A stretch of 64,000 nucleotides of DNA from Sulfurimonas sediminis (GCF_014905115.1 NZ_CP041235.1:1240001-1304000); one strand, 5' to 3'; numbered from the stretch's first letter, positions 7,302 through 16,907 are shown. Numbers and translations are program-made. Notes: generated by a model from the sequence alone, not told the origin.

Positions 7302-8609
7302 CTATCCAAGTATTTCTAATACTTTTTTCAACTCCTCTTTTGATTTGTTTGGAAATAATTTCTCTAATTCTTCTAATTTATCTTGCTCATTTTGCTTGGC
7401 AACTGGTTTTTCATCAAATATATCATCCAACATTTCATCTAAAGTATCACCAAAAACTTTATAGAATAATTGACCATAAACAGCATCCGTTATAGTTTTA
7501 TTTTGCTTGTGCCCTAAAATTGCTCCAGCAATTACATTATCAGTTATTCTCATCTTATTTTTTAAATAAACAACTATACAATTTCTAATTTGATGCTTAA
7601 CTATTGAAGTATTAAGTTTCTTCCAGTGATCATGTAGAGTACTTGCACTATAAGGTTTACTTTTGTCTTTTTCTTGAGTAAATACATATCCATTCTCCTT
7701 AATACCAATACTCTCAAGCATCTCTTTAAGTCTATGAGAAAGCTTATATGTCATGTCTTTATTTGCTTTGTTTTTTTCTTTTGGAATTAAGTATGTATTA
7801 TTTTTAAAATCAATCTCATGCCACTCAAGGGTTAAAACTTCATTTAATCTTCTGCCATGCATCAAAAACATAAAGATTTCTCTTGCAGGTGTAATCCTGT
7901 ACGATTTTAATTTTTTAAAAAGGAGTTTAATCTCTTCAAGCTCCAAATCTAAACCTCTCTGATTATTTAATGGAGACAGATCTCTTTGAAGAGCGGGAGA
8001 TGATATTTCATTACCAAACTTTTTAGCTTTCATATTAAAATACTTAAACACAGGATTAGTAAATTGATATACTTTTCTTGATGTTCTTTCTGATCTTCCT
8101 GCCTTCTTAATATTTATAACAGCATTTTGAATATCTTCCTCGTCAATCTCTCCTATGGGCTTATTTAAAATAGACTGTAGCCATTTATTATGAAAACTCT
8201 CTCTTTCTTTATAATCAAATTCCCCTTTATCGTCTCTATGTTTATATTGATCTATCTTATACTGGATATATTTTTCAAAAACATCTTTATATAACATTGT
8301 TTTTGAAAATTCTTCTTGATTTATTTTGTAAGAAGATAAATTATCCATCATCTGTTCATATTTTTTAGCTGCTTTTTTGACAGCATTGAGTAATGTTTCT
8401 GAGGGTGAAAAATCTAATGTTTTCTTTTTTGGTAAAATCTTACCATTAATCATTTTACTAGCTCTTACTTGTATTTTATAAGGCTTAGTAAAAGTTATAT
8501 TTGAATTAATTATTTTATTGTTTTTTATTTTACTTGATGGTATCTGCCCATCATTTTTATAGTATAATCCGCTTGTATTAACTTTTTTAAGATCAAACCT
8601 CAAGAACAT
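7302..8609 (-). CDS. Tyrosine recombinase (phage-type integrase)
   Basis: A 435-residue protein with all the core catalytic residues of tyrosine recombinases: Arg253 in MHGRRLNEVL, His339-x-x-Arg342 in KHQIRN, His367 in GHKQ and the nucleophile Tyr378 in DAVYGQ. Residues 1-90 look like an arm-binding domain and 90-210 like the SAM-like core-binding domain (LYKDVFEKYIQYKID...). It ends with a lysine-rich helical tail. The ribosome site GGAG stands 7 nt before the ATG. The gene lies next to a tRNA-Leu 3' fragment at 8761-8817, as expected for an enzyme that integrates the element to its left into a tRNA gene. No excisionase is recognised. Confidence 0.93.
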   Translation of the reverse strand: MFLRFDLKKVNTSGLYYKNDGQIPSSKIKNNKIINSNITFTKPYKIQVRASKMINGKILPKKKTLDFSPSETLLNAVKKAAKKYEQMMDNLSSYKINQEEFSKTMLYKDVFEKYIQYKIDQYKHRDDKGEFDYKERESFHNKWLQSILNKPIGEIDEEDIQNAVINIKKAGRSERTSRKVYQFTNPVFKYFNMKAKKFGNEISSPALQRDLSPLNNQRGLDLELEEIKLLFKKLKSYRITPAREIFMFLMHGRRLNEVLTLEWHEIDFKNNTYLIPKEKNKANKDMTYKLSHRLKEMLESIGIKENGYVFTQEKDKSKPYSASTLHDHWKKLNTSIVKHQIRNCIVVYLKNKMRITDNVIAGAILGHKQNKTITDAVYGQLFYKVFGDTLDEMLDDIFDEKPVAKQNEQDKLEELEKLFPNKSKEELKKVLEILG

Positions 8610-8760
8610 ATCGCAACTCCATAAAAGTACATAACTTGGTACACAACTAACTATATTTTGGTGTGTTTATTATATCTAACTATACCTAATATGCTTGTAT
8701 GACATGCCCTTGTTTACTTTAGTCATGTACAATTATGACCACAATAACTAAAATGGTATC

Positions 8761-8817
8761 TGGATTCAAAATCCGCCGCCTCACGGCTTAGGGGTTCAAA
8801 TCCCCTCTCTGGTACCA
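8761..8817 (+). repeat. tRNA-Leu(CAA) 3' fragment: element attachment site (att)
   Basis: The sequence contains the tRNA anticodon loop TTCAAAA (CAA at 8767-8769), a short leucine-type variable arm (ccg...cgg), the T arm (8790-8806, five base pairs around TTCAAAT) and the acceptor 3' strand CTCTGGT with discriminator A and CCA (8807-8817). No D arm and no matching 5' acceptor strand (ACCAGAG) is found upstream, so this is not a working tRNA. It is the duplicated 3' end left at the far end of an element inserted into tRNA-Leu. The intact tRNA should lie left of the window in the same orientation. Confidence 0.8.
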
Positions 8818-8855
8818 CTTTTTACAGTTGTTAGTTCTCAAAATGAGAGATACTT

Positions 8856-9731
8856 ATGTTATTTCTAAAAATCATTCTTCTACTCATCTCTTTTTCAACT
8901 ATTTTCGCTGCCAACACTCTTCAAAGCAATTATTTTATAAAAAATGACTTTATTATGCTTTCAGATATTGTATCTGTAAATAAAGAAAATGATAGAAAAC
9001 TTTTTGATATAGATAAAAACAGACATTCAAAACGCATACAAAAAAAAGAACTGTTAAAAATACTTCACAAAAACGGTTTTGACAATTTTACTTCAAAACA
9101 CAGTTACATACAGTTCACAAAAAGAAGCCCTATCGATACAACATTTATAAAAAACAGTATAAAAAAACACTATACAAAAAAATATAAAAATATAAAAATA
9201 TCTGAAATAACGCTCTTTCCCACACATTATATGGAAGAACTTCCAAAACGCTACACTGTTCATTTTAACACAAAAGCACACTTGTCCAACAAGGGCATTT
9301 TATATATAAAAACAGATAATAATAAAAAAATATTTTTTAAATATAAAATTTTAGCCACTGTTTCCATTTTGTTTGCCAGAAAAAACATCAAAAAAGATAA
9401 TGAACTCACCAATGTAAATACACAAAAAAAGAGTATAATACTAGATAAATTCAAAGCAATGCCCTTACAGGGTTTACATGTAAAGCACTACCAGAGTAAG
9501 CACAACATCAAAGCAGATGATGTTATAACAAAAAGAGATGTTGTTGGTTTGTTTTTAGTCAAACGCGGCTCGAGTGTCAGTGTTAATTTTAACAACAATG
9601 CAATACATATCTATTTTTCTGCAAAAGCACTTCAAAACGGAAGACTTGGAGACACTGTCAGTGTCATAAAGAGAAATGGGAAAAAAATAAGAGTTGTTAT
9701 AACCGGAAAGAACAAAGCAGAGGTACAATGA
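8856..9731 (+). CDS. flgA: Flagellar P-ring assembly chaperone FlgA
   Basis: A 291-residue protein with an N-terminal signal peptide (MLFLKIILLLISFSTIFAAN). The C-terminal third shows the SAF/FlgA pattern: DVVGLFLVKRGSSVSVNFNN, then ALQNGRLGDTVSVIKRNGKK and a final VVITGKNKAEVQ. FlgA is a periplasmic chaperone for FlgI during P-ring assembly. It is longer than the roughly 220 residues of enterobacterial FlgA and keeps extra N-terminal sequence, which is usual in Campylobacterota. It is the first chromosomal gene after the attachment site, and its stop overlaps the ubiX start (ATGA). Confidence 0.88.
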   Translation: MLFLKIILLLISFSTIFAANTLQSNYFIKNDFIMLSDIVSVNKENDRKLFDIDKNRHSKRIQKKELLKILHKNGFDNFTSKHSYIQFTKRSPIDTTFIKNSIKKHYTKKYKNIKISEITLFPTHYMEELPKRYTVHFNTKAHLSNKGILYIKTDNNKKIFFKYKILATVSILFARKNIKKDNELTNVNTQKKSIILDKFKAMPLQGLHVKHYQSKHNIKADDVITKRDVVGLFLVKRGSSVSVNFNNNAIHIYFSAKALQNGRLGDTVSVIKRNGKKIRVVITGKNKAEVQ

Positions 9732-10270
9732 AAAAAAGAAAAATAGTAGTTGCAAGCAGTGGGGCCAGTGGTGTGAATCTTGGTCTGAAAATCATTCAAC
9801 TTCTTCCTGAATCTGTTGAAAAACATTTTATCATGACAGAAAACTCAGAAAAAGTACTTGTACATGAAATGAGTAATGTGACTGCCCATAACAATAAAAA
9901 CATTGCAGCCTCTGTTGCATCCGGCTCTTTTGGGGTTGATGCTATGATTATCGCACCGTGTTCTATGAATACGCTGGCAAAAATAGCCTGTGGAATTTCG
10001 GACAACTTGATTACACGATGTGCTGCAGTTGTTATTAAGGAGCAAAAAAAGCTTATTTTAGCACCAAGAGAGATGCCTTTTTCGGCTATTAATTTAGAAA
10101 ATATGCATAAACTTGCGAGTCTGGGCATTATTATTGCACCGCCCGTCATGGCATATTATTCAAAGCAGCAGACACTTGATGAAATGGAGAATTTTCTCAT
10201 TGGCAAGTGGTTTGATTTGCTAAACATTGAAAACAGTTTATATAAAAGGTGGCAAATTGAAGAGTCGTAA
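9728..10270 (+). CDS. ubiX: Flavin prenyltransferase UbiX
   Basis: A 180-residue flavoprotein with the N-terminal phosphate-binding strand IVVASSGASGVNLG, IIAPCSMNTLAKIACGISDNL in the middle, and the conserved end LAPREMPFSAINLENM followed by GIIIAPPVMAYYS. UbiX attaches a dimethylallyl group to FMN to make the cofactor used by UbiD decarboxylases. Length is normal. It overlaps flgA by 4 nt and its end overlaps the start of coaD, so flgA-ubiX-coaD-tmk read as one operon. Confidence 0.93.
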   Translation: MKKRKIVVASSGASGVNLGLKIIQLLPESVEKHFIMTENSEKVLVHEMSNVTAHNNKNIAASVASGSFGVDAMIIAPCSMNTLAKIACGISDNLITRCAAVVIKEQKKLILAPREMPFSAINLENMHKLASLGIIIAPPVMAYYSKQQTLDEMENFLIGKWFDLLNIENSLYKRWQIEES

Positions 10271-10739
10271 CATCGCTTTATACCCAGGAACATTTGATCC
10301 CATAACAAATGGGCATTTTGATATTATCGAACGTGCAAAAAATTTATTTGATGAAGTTATTGTAGCTGTTGCAGAGTCAAAAGATAAAACCCCAATGTTT
10401 CCTCTAGAACAAAGAATAAAAATGGTTGAAATAGCTGTTAAAGATATCAAAGGTGTCCGTGTTGCAGGCTTTGACAATCTTACTATAGATCTGGCACATG
10501 AGCATGATGCAAGGGTGCTTATACGAGGGCTTCGTGCTGTAAGTGACTTTGAGTATGAGTTGCAACTCGGCTATCTCAATAACTCTCTTGATGAAAACAT
10601 AGAAACAGTCTATTTGATGCCAAAACTCAAGCATGCTTTTATTAGTTCTTCTATTGTTAGAAACCTTTTGAAGTTTAACGGAAAAACGGAGCACCTTTTA
10701 CCAAAAGAAGTACAGCAGATCATTGGGAGTCTGCGCTGA
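10257..10739 (+). CDS. coaD: Phosphopantetheine adenylyltransferase
   Basis: The nucleotidyltransferase signature IALYPGTFDPITNGH is followed by LIRGLRAVSDFEYELQL and FISSSIVRNL, all typical of CoaD, which makes dephospho-CoA in the fourth step of CoA synthesis. I place the start at TTG 10257 (MKSRNIALYPG...): aaaagg lies 8 nt upstream and the protein then has the usual N-terminus of about 160 residues. An ATG at 10227 would add ten residues and a longer overlap with ubiX. The chosen start overlaps ubiX by 14 nt, and the stop overlaps the tmk ATG (TGATG). Confidence 0.92.
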   Translation: MKSRNIALYPGTFDPITNGHFDIIERAKNLFDEVIVAVAESKDKTPMFPLEQRIKMVEIAVKDIKGVRVAGFDNLTIDLAHEHDARVLIRGLRAVSDFEYELQLGYLNNSLDENIETVYLMPKLKHAFISSSIVRNLLKFNGKTEHLLPKEVQQIIGSLR

Positions 10740-11332
10740 TGTATATTGCAATAGAGGGTATTGATACAGCTGGAAAAAGTACACAAATAGAAGCACTGAA
10801 AAAGCATTTTCCTGACGCAGTCATCACAAAAGAACCCGGTGGAACCACCATAGGGCAAGAAATTCGCAAACTTGTTTTAAGTGCAAAAACACAAAGCAAA
10901 AGAGCAGAGTTTCTTCTTTTTCTTGCAGACAGGGCTGAGCATATAAAAGAGGTGATAGAACCAAACCTACACAAAATGATTATTTCAGACAGAAGTGCTG
11001 TAAGTGGTGTCGCCTATGCGCTCACCCAGGGAAATATCAGTAAAAAAGATTTGATCAGTCTGAATGATTTCGCAACAAAAAAAATATATCCTCAGACAAT
11101 CTATTTGCTGCGTCTGACAAAGCAGGAACTCGAACATAGACTTTCGCAAAAAGAGCTTGATGGTATTGAGCTTAGAGGCAGTGAATACTTGTTAGAGATT
11201 CAAGAGAGTATCAAAGAAGCAAGTCTTCTTCTGGGTGTGCCATTGATTGAAATTGATGCCACAAAAAACAGAGATGAAATCACAAAAGAAATATTAAATA
11301 ATATTAAAAATGAAACAATGCTAAAAGGATAA
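10739..11332 (+). CDS. tmk: Thymidylate kinase
   Basis: A 197-residue P-loop kinase. It has IEGIDTAGKSTQIEAL at residues 4-19, the DR motif in ISDRSAVSGVAYAL, and the EPGGT substrate-binding segment near residue 32. Tmk phosphorylates dTMP to dTDP. The arginine that usually follows the P-loop glycine is replaced in GIDTAGKS by alanine-glycine, as seen in several Campylobacterota. It overlaps coaD by one base and is followed 6 nt later by hisS. Confidence 0.95.
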   Translation: MYIAIEGIDTAGKSTQIEALKKHFPDAVITKEPGGTTIGQEIRKLVLSAKTQSKRAEFLLFLADRAEHIKEVIEPNLHKMIISDRSAVSGVAYALTQGNISKKDLISLNDFATKKIYPQTIYLLRLTKQELEHRLSQKELDGIELRGSEYLLEIQESIKEASLLLGVPLIEIDATKNRDEITKEILNNIKNETMLKG

Positions 11333-11338
11333 AGAATT

Positions 11339-12553
11339 ATGATTAAATCACTAAGAGGTATGAATGATATACTTGATGAAAACGAATCAAAACGATTTAC
11401 TTATTTTTTGGATGTGGCACAAAACATTGCCAGAAGATATGGTTTTCACTATATAGAAACACCACTGTTAGAAGAGACGGCGCTTTTTAAACGCAGTGTC
11501 GGAGAGAGTAGTGACATTGTCGGTAAAGAGATGTACCAGTTTATTGATAAGGGAAACAATGATGTATGTTTGCGTCCTGAAGGAACAGCTGGTGTTGTGC
11601 GAGCTTTTATCCAAAAAAAATTAGACAAAGCAGGCGGAATCCACAGGTTTTTTTATCATGGTCCTATGTTTCGTTATGAAAGGCCACAAAAAGGACGCTT
11701 AAGAGAGTTCCATCAGTTTGGCGTTGAAAGTTTCGGTATTGAGAGTGTGTATGAAGATGCAAATATGATCATGATGGTCAGTGATATACTCAAAGAACTT
11801 GGTATCGGCTATAGGTTACAAATTAATTCACTTGGGGACAACAACTGCATGCCTCAGTACCGTGACACCCTTGTCTCTTATATAGAAAGTATTGAAGATG
11901 AAATTTGTGAAGACTGTAAACGAAGAAAAAGTACGAATCCCATCCGTGTTCTTGACTGTAAAAATGAAAAGTGTCAATCTTTATACGAAAATGCTCCAAA
12001 ACTTTTACATTCACTATGCGAAAGCTGTGATAATGACTTTGAAAAACTGAAAAAAATACTTGATGCAAATGACATCAGCTATGAAGTAGATACGAATCTT
12101 GTACGAGGACTTGACTACTACTCCAAAACCGCTTTTGAATTTGTCAGTGACAATATAGGCAGTCAGAGTGCTATTGCCGGTGGTGGAAGATATGACAGAC
12201 TTGTAGAATTTTTAGATGGTCGCCCTACTCCTGCTGTAGGTTTTGCGATGGGCATTGAAAGACTGTTGGAACTTATACAGATGCCACAGGAATCAAGAGA
12301 AGGATATTATCTCGGTGCTATGGATGAAGAAGCTGTAGATACAATAATCACACTAACGCATAAAAAAAGAGCGACAGACAAAGCCGTTTGTGAGTACAAA
12401 GCAAAAAACCTCAAAAACCATCTCAAAGGTGCCGATAAAATGAATGCAAAATACTGCTGCGTTATCGGTACAAACGAAATGAGTGAGGGAATAATTTGGG
12501 TTAAAGATTTGGAAAAGAAAACTGAAAAGACAATTTTTCTCAAAGATTTCTAG
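11339..12553 (+). CDS. hisS: Histidyl-tRNA synthetase
   Basis: A 404-residue class II synthetase. It shows motif 2 (VCLRPEGTAGVVRAFI, then FYHGPMFRYERPQKGRLREF), the histidine-binding loops (GRYDRLVEF preceded by GGG) and motif 3 (GFAMGIERLLELI). The C-terminal anticodon domain is present. A cluster of four cysteines between residues 185 and 235 (EDCKRRK, DCKNEKCQ, CESC) resembles a small zinc-binding insert and is worth noting. The ribosome site AAAGGA precedes the ATG. The next gene begins directly after its stop. Confidence 0.96.
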   Translation: MIKSLRGMNDILDENESKRFTYFLDVAQNIARRYGFHYIETPLLEETALFKRSVGESSDIVGKEMYQFIDKGNNDVCLRPEGTAGVVRAFIQKKLDKAGGIHRFFYHGPMFRYERPQKGRLREFHQFGVESFGIESVYEDANMIMMVSDILKELGIGYRLQINSLGDNNCMPQYRDTLVSYIESIEDEICEDCKRRKSTNPIRVLDCKNEKCQSLYENAPKLLHSLCESCDNDFEKLKKILDANDISYEVDTNLVRGLDYYSKTAFEFVSDNIGSQSAIAGGGRYDRLVEFLDGRPTPAVGFAMGIERLLELIQMPQESREGYYLGAMDEEAVDTIITLTHKKRATDKAVCEYKAKNLKNHLKGADKMNAKYCCVIGTNEMSEGIIWVKDLEKKTEKTIFLKDF

Positions 12554-14287
12554 ATGGAATGGGTTCATGGTTTATGGCACTTTTTAGATGAATTTGTAGA
12601 ATATTTTGCCGCACTCATTATAATAGCAATCATTGCTCTTTACATATACGACAGATATGTGCAAAGACAGCATGCTCTGCTTATAAACTACCCGATTATA
12701 GGAAGATTTCGTTATTTTTTTGAGGCTCTCCGTGAACCACTGCGTCAATATTTTGCAGAAGAATCTTTTTATGACTCCAAAGACAAGGTTGACTGGGTGT
12801 ATACAGCAGCCAAGAACAAACCAAACTACCAGTCATTTTCCGTAAGCCAGCCTTTTTCAGGATCAAGATTTATCTTAAAACATGCTACAAGTGTTTTAAA
12901 CGATGATGAAGTTGATCAAAACATGCAGGTGGTTTTTGGAAAGAACAGAAAACACCCTTTTGTATCGCAAACACCGATTATCCGTTCTGCTATGAGTGAT
13001 GGAGCCCTGTCTCCAGAAGCAGTAAGAGCCTTTAGTTTAGCGGGAAGAGATTCCAGCCTTACAATCAACACAGGAGAAGGCTCTCTTACTTCCAACCATC
13101 TGTTTACCCTTAAAGTAGATCCGAACAATTCAAAGTATCTTGAAGTTGTCAAAAGTACCCCTTTTGCAGAACTTGCTTTTAAAATCGGAGATTTTTTCTT
13201 TAATAAAAAAGTAGCGCTGAAATGGTACAGAGATATTTTACTGAATGAAAAAACCCAAAATACCTATATTTATGATACCTCCAGCCATCTTCTTTTTCGT
13301 GTGAACTGGGAAGCAGCCATAGAATATTTTCCGCAGGAAGTTCCCAAAGAACTGCCGGATATGATTTTTCAAATCAGTTCGGGTCTGTATGGTGTCAGAG
13401 ACAAAAACGGTAATTTTGATAAAGAAAAATATAAAAAAATAATGAAGTTTTGCAAAATGACTGAAATTAAAATAGCCCAGGGAGCAAAACAGACAGGCGG
13501 AAAACTTGCAGGTTCAAAAGTAACAGCGGACATAGCCTACTACCGTGGTGTCGAAGAGGGAAAAGACATCATTTCTCCCAACAGGTTCCCTTATGCAGAT
13601 ACGACAGAGGATCTTTTAAATTTTATTGAAAAACTGCAAAGACTCTCAGAAAAACCGGTTGGATTCAAAATAGTCATTTCAGACATAGCTTCTGTAGAAA
13701 CACTGGTACAGAAACTTGCCAAAAGAAAAAGCTATGGTGAGTTTATACCAGATTTCATCACAGTCGACAGCGGTGAGGGCGGCAGTGCTACTGCTCCGCT
13801 TGAGCTGATGGAATCAGTAGGTCTCACAACAAACAACTCACTCTATATCCTGGACATGCTTTTAAAAAAATACAACATAAGAGAAGATGTCAAAATAATT
13901 GCCAGTGGAAAAATTCTAACACCCGATGATGCTGTCATCACCTTGTGTATGGGTGCTGATGCCATAGGCATTGCACGCGCATTTATGATGAGTGGCGGGT
14001 GTATCCGGGCAAAAATGTGTTCTGGTTTTGGAACACATGTCTGCCCGGTCGGCATGGCAACACAGGATCCAAAAAAGAGAGCCTCCTACCTTGTAATAAA
14101 AAAAGGCAAGGAGATAGGACACTATCATAAAAATCTTCTTAAAAGCATGAAGACTGTCATGGCAGTAATGGGCATTAAAAACATTAAAGAGCTAAACAAA
14201 AGCTTACTTACCTATAAAAACAGAAGTGGTGAAATATATTTTGATATTGACAAATATTTTCAGCAAAAATTTAAAATACGAGGATAA
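12554..14287 (+). CDS. Membrane-anchored FMN-binding glutamate synthase-like protein
   Basis: A 577-residue protein. Residues 15-40 form one membrane helix (YFAALIIIAIIALYIYD). The rest is the FMN/3Fe-4S glutamate synthase alpha-subunit-like domain: PIIRSAMSDGALSPEAVRAF, then ITVDSGEGGSATAPLELMES, and CSGFGTHVCPVGMATQDP, whose cysteines could bind an iron-sulfur cluster. There is no glutamine amidotransferase domain, so it is not a full GOGAT. The family is widespread in Campylobacterota and its reaction is not established to my knowledge. The start codon follows the hisS stop with no gap, and speA starts right after it. Confidence 0.85.
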   Translation: MEWVHGLWHFLDEFVEYFAALIIIAIIALYIYDRYVQRQHALLINYPIIGRFRYFFEALREPLRQYFAEESFYDSKDKVDWVYTAAKNKPNYQSFSVSQPFSGSRFILKHATSVLNDDEVDQNMQVVFGKNRKHPFVSQTPIIRSAMSDGALSPEAVRAFSLAGRDSSLTINTGEGSLTSNHLFTLKVDPNNSKYLEVVKSTPFAELAFKIGDFFFNKKVALKWYRDILLNEKTQNTYIYDTSSHLLFRVNWEAAIEYFPQEVPKELPDMIFQISSGLYGVRDKNGNFDKEKYKKIMKFCKMTEIKIAQGAKQTGGKLAGSKVTADIAYYRGVEEGKDIISPNRFPYADTTEDLLNFIEKLQRLSEKPVGFKIVISDIASVETLVQKLAKRKSYGEFIPDFITVDSGEGGSATAPLELMESVGLTTNNSLYILDMLLKKYNIREDVKIIASGKILTPDDAVITLCMGADAIGIARAFMMSGGCIRAKMCSGFGTHVCPVGMATQDPKKRASYLVIKKGKEIGHYHKNLLKSMKTVMAVMGIKNIKELNKSLLTYKNRSGEIYFDIDKYFQQKFKIRG

Positions 14288-16120
14288 ATGATGAATAATT
14301 TCGGCCTTGATATCTGGGCAAACAAAAACTTTATTATAGAAGACGGTGAAATCAAACTTAATTACAAATCTATGCCTTCTTTGCTAGATATAGTAAACAA
14401 TATACGAGCAAACGATGTGAAAGGACCTCTGCTTTTACGATTTCCTCATCTAGTTAAAAGACAGATTAAAACACTCTATAATTATTTTGAAAAAGCTATT
14501 GAAGAAAATAACTATAAAGGCAAGTTTAAAGCTGTTTTTCCGCTCAAAGTAAACCAGTTTCCGGCAGCTGTTGAGGCAATTACATCCCAGGGTGCAAAGT
14601 ATAATTACGGACTCGAAGCCGGAAGCAAGGCTGAACTGATTTTAGCAATGAGCAAAGTGCTTGACGGGGCTAATATTACCGTAAACGGCTTCAAAGATGA
14701 AGAGATGCTGACACTGGGATTTATAGCAGCACACAGTGGTCAAAATATCACCATCACCATAGAAGGGCTTAATGAACTTGAAACTATTATTGATGTAGCT
14801 TCTAAATCCAATTTAAAAGTTCCAAATATCGGCATACGTGTCAGGCTACACAGTGCAGGCAGCGGAATATGGGCAAAAAGTGGTGGAATGGATGCGAAAT
14901 TCGGACTAACTTCAACGGAAATCATTGAAGCAATAAAACTTCTCAAAGATGCAAATCTACTTGAAAAACTGACAATGATTCATTTTCATATCGGCTCCCA
15001 GATCGCAGACATTGCTCCCCTGAAAAAAGCACTCCGTGAAGCAGGAAATATCTATGCGGAACTGAAAAAAATGGGTGCTGATGCACTTTCAAGTATCAAT
15101 ATCGGCGGTGGTTTGGCTGTAGAGTATGACCAACATGAAAAATCACATGCACGCAACTACTCAATAGACGAATTCTCAAGTTCTGTTGTTTTTTTACTTG
15201 GTGAAATTATGGACAGAAAAAATGTTACACACCCAGATATATTTACAGAATCAGGACGTTTTATAGTTGCTTCACATGCTGTATTAATCACACCTGTTTT
15301 AGAACTTTTTACTCAGGATTATCAGGAAAAACTTTTAAATTTTAAAGATACAAATCCGCCTTTGGTCGAAGAGCTTATAGAGTTGAATAGACTCCTTAAT
15401 AATGCCAACTGTATAGAATATCTTCATGATGCACTTGATCACATGGAATCACTTTTCACACTTTTTGATTTAGGCTATATTGACCTTCAAGACCGTTCAA
15501 ATGCAGAAATTCTAGTGCATAATATTATAAAAAAAGCACTCTATCTTAAATCAGCCAACCCGACTAATGAACTCGAACAACTCCAAATCAAACTCCAAGA
15601 ACGCTATCTCATTAATGCTTCTGTTTTTCAAAGCCTACCTGATTACTGGGGGTTGGGACAGCATTTTCCTGTGATGCCCATTCATCATTTAAATACAACC
15701 CCGCTCAGAGCAGCCTCTCTTTGGGATATAACCTGTGACAGTGACGGAGAAATAGGCTTTGATCCGGACAAACCTTTATATCTCCATGATGTCAATATTG
15801 ATGAAGAAGATTATTTTCTGGCTTTTTTCAATATTGGTGCCTACCAGGAGACACTGGGAATGAACCATAATCTTTTTACACACCCCAGTGAGTATACAAT
15901 TTCAATCAATGACTCCGGATACAATATAACAAATGCAGTAGAATCAAAAAGCATTTTGGAGATACTTGAATCAATAGGATACGACAAACATGAAATATTA
16001 AATCAAGTTAAAAACAAACTCGCAAATGCCAGCTTTATTACAGAAAAAGAAAAAAATGATACACTGCTACAGCTAGAAAGATTTTTATATCAAAATGGCT
16101 ATTTAAGAACAACAAATTAA
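14288..16120 (+). CDS. speA: Biosynthetic arginine decarboxylase
   Basis: A 610-residue PLP enzyme of the SpeA family. The PLP lysine sits in AVFPLKVNQFP near residue 88, followed by GLEAGSKAELILAMS. The glycine-rich phosphate loop is SSINIGGGLAVEYD, the C-terminal barrel residues include PVMPIHHLNTTP, and the closing segment is FFNIGAYQETLG. It makes agmatine from arginine, the first step of polyamine synthesis. Length matches the family. The ATG directly follows the preceding stop and cysE starts a few bases after its own stop. Confidence 0.95.
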   Translation: MMNNFGLDIWANKNFIIEDGEIKLNYKSMPSLLDIVNNIRANDVKGPLLLRFPHLVKRQIKTLYNYFEKAIEENNYKGKFKAVFPLKVNQFPAAVEAITSQGAKYNYGLEAGSKAELILAMSKVLDGANITVNGFKDEEMLTLGFIAAHSGQNITITIEGLNELETIIDVASKSNLKVPNIGIRVRLHSAGSGIWAKSGGMDAKFGLTSTEIIEAIKLLKDANLLEKLTMIHFHIGSQIADIAPLKKALREAGNIYAELKKMGADALSSINIGGGLAVEYDQHEKSHARNYSIDEFSSSVVFLLGEIMDRKNVTHPDIFTESGRFIVASHAVLITPVLELFTQDYQEKLLNFKDTNPPLVEELIELNRLLNNANCIEYLHDALDHMESLFTLFDLGYIDLQDRSNAEILVHNIIKKALYLKSANPTNELEQLQIKLQERYLINASVFQSLPDYWGLGQHFPVMPIHHLNTTPLRAASLWDITCDSDGEIGFDPDKPLYLHDVNIDEEDYFLAFFNIGAYQETLGMNHNLFTHPSEYTISINDSGYNITNAVESKSILEILESIGYDKHEILNQVKNKLANASFITEKEKNDTLLQLERFLYQNGYLRTTN

Positions 16121-16128
16121 GGATGAGC

Positions 16129-16830
16129 ATGGGAATATTTGCCGATATCAAGGAAGACTTTTCAAATGCGTACAGAAATGATCCTGCATTAAATTCAAAA
16201 ATTGATTTTTTATTCAACTATCCTGGTGTATGGGCAGTTGCATGGTACAGAATAGCACACAAACTTTATACAAAAAACTTTACCCGTACAGCAAGGGCAA
16301 TCATGGGAATAACCCAAATACTTACAAATATTGACATCCACCCTGCTGCGAGTATTGGTAAGCGTGTCTTTATTGACCACGGTTTCGGAGTTGTAATCGG
16401 TGAGACTGCCATCATCGAAGATGATGTACTCATATACCAGGGTGTAACACTCGGTGGTGTTTCTTTAACTCACGGTAAACGGCACCCGACTATCAAAAAG
16501 GGAGCGGTCATCGGAGCCGGCGCAAAGATACTGGGAAACATCACAATAGGTGAATATGCAAAAATCGGTGCAAATTCGGTTGTCGTCAAAGAAGTGCCTG
16601 ATTGTTCCACAGCAGTCGGCTTGCCTGCACATATCATTGAAAAAGGGAGATGTAAAGATCCTTTTATGCACAATATGCTCCCTGATATAAACAAAGAGAT
16701 GTTTGAATACCTTCTCAAGCGTGTTGCTATACTTGAACATATTTTAGTAAAAGAAAATAAAGATCTTCTAGATCAGGACCTTGAACTTGAACATATATAT
16801 GAATCTTTTATAAAATCAATGAAAAATTAA
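16129..16830 (+). CDS. cysE: Serine O-acetyltransferase
   Basis: A protein of about 233 residues with the left-handed beta-helix repeats of CysE: IDIHPAASIGKRVFIDHGFG, VVIGETAIIEDDVLIYQGVT and GAVIGAGAKILGNITIG. The catalytic histidine is in FIDHGFG and the substrate loop in GVSLTHGKRHPTI. It makes O-acetylserine, the precursor of cysteine. I favour ATG 16129 (MGIFADIKED) because taagg lies 6-7 nt upstream; ATG 16123 would add only two residues. The last 50 residues are helical and more variable. Confidence 0.93.
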   Translation: MGIFADIKEDFSNAYRNDPALNSKIDFLFNYPGVWAVAWYRIAHKLYTKNFTRTARAIMGITQILTNIDIHPAASIGKRVFIDHGFGVVIGETAIIEDDVLIYQGVTLGGVSLTHGKRHPTIKKGAVIGAGAKILGNITIGEYAKIGANSVVVKEVPDCSTAVGLPAHIIEKGRCKDPFMHNMLPDINKEMFEYLLKRVAILEHILVKENKDLLDQDLELEHIYESFIKSMKN

Positions 16831-16871
16831 TTTTTCGCTCTTTTCTCAACAAATATATATCTTTTTTTTAG

Positions 16872-16877
16872 TATAAT
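16872..16877 (+). promoter_or_regulatory. Promoter -10 box for the aspartate aminotransferase gene
   Basis: TATAAT preceded by a T-rich tract (ttttttttagtataat) lies 31 nt before the start codon. Strong -10 boxes with T-rich upstream DNA and no clear -35 are typical of sigma-70 promoters in Campylobacterota. Confidence 0.6.
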
Positions 16878-16907
16878 TTATCAAATATATTATAAAAAAG
16901 GGTTCAA

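Noticed and set aside
8761-8817. A working tRNA-Leu gene
   Set aside because: The D arm and 5' acceptor strand are missing, so it is only the 3' half.
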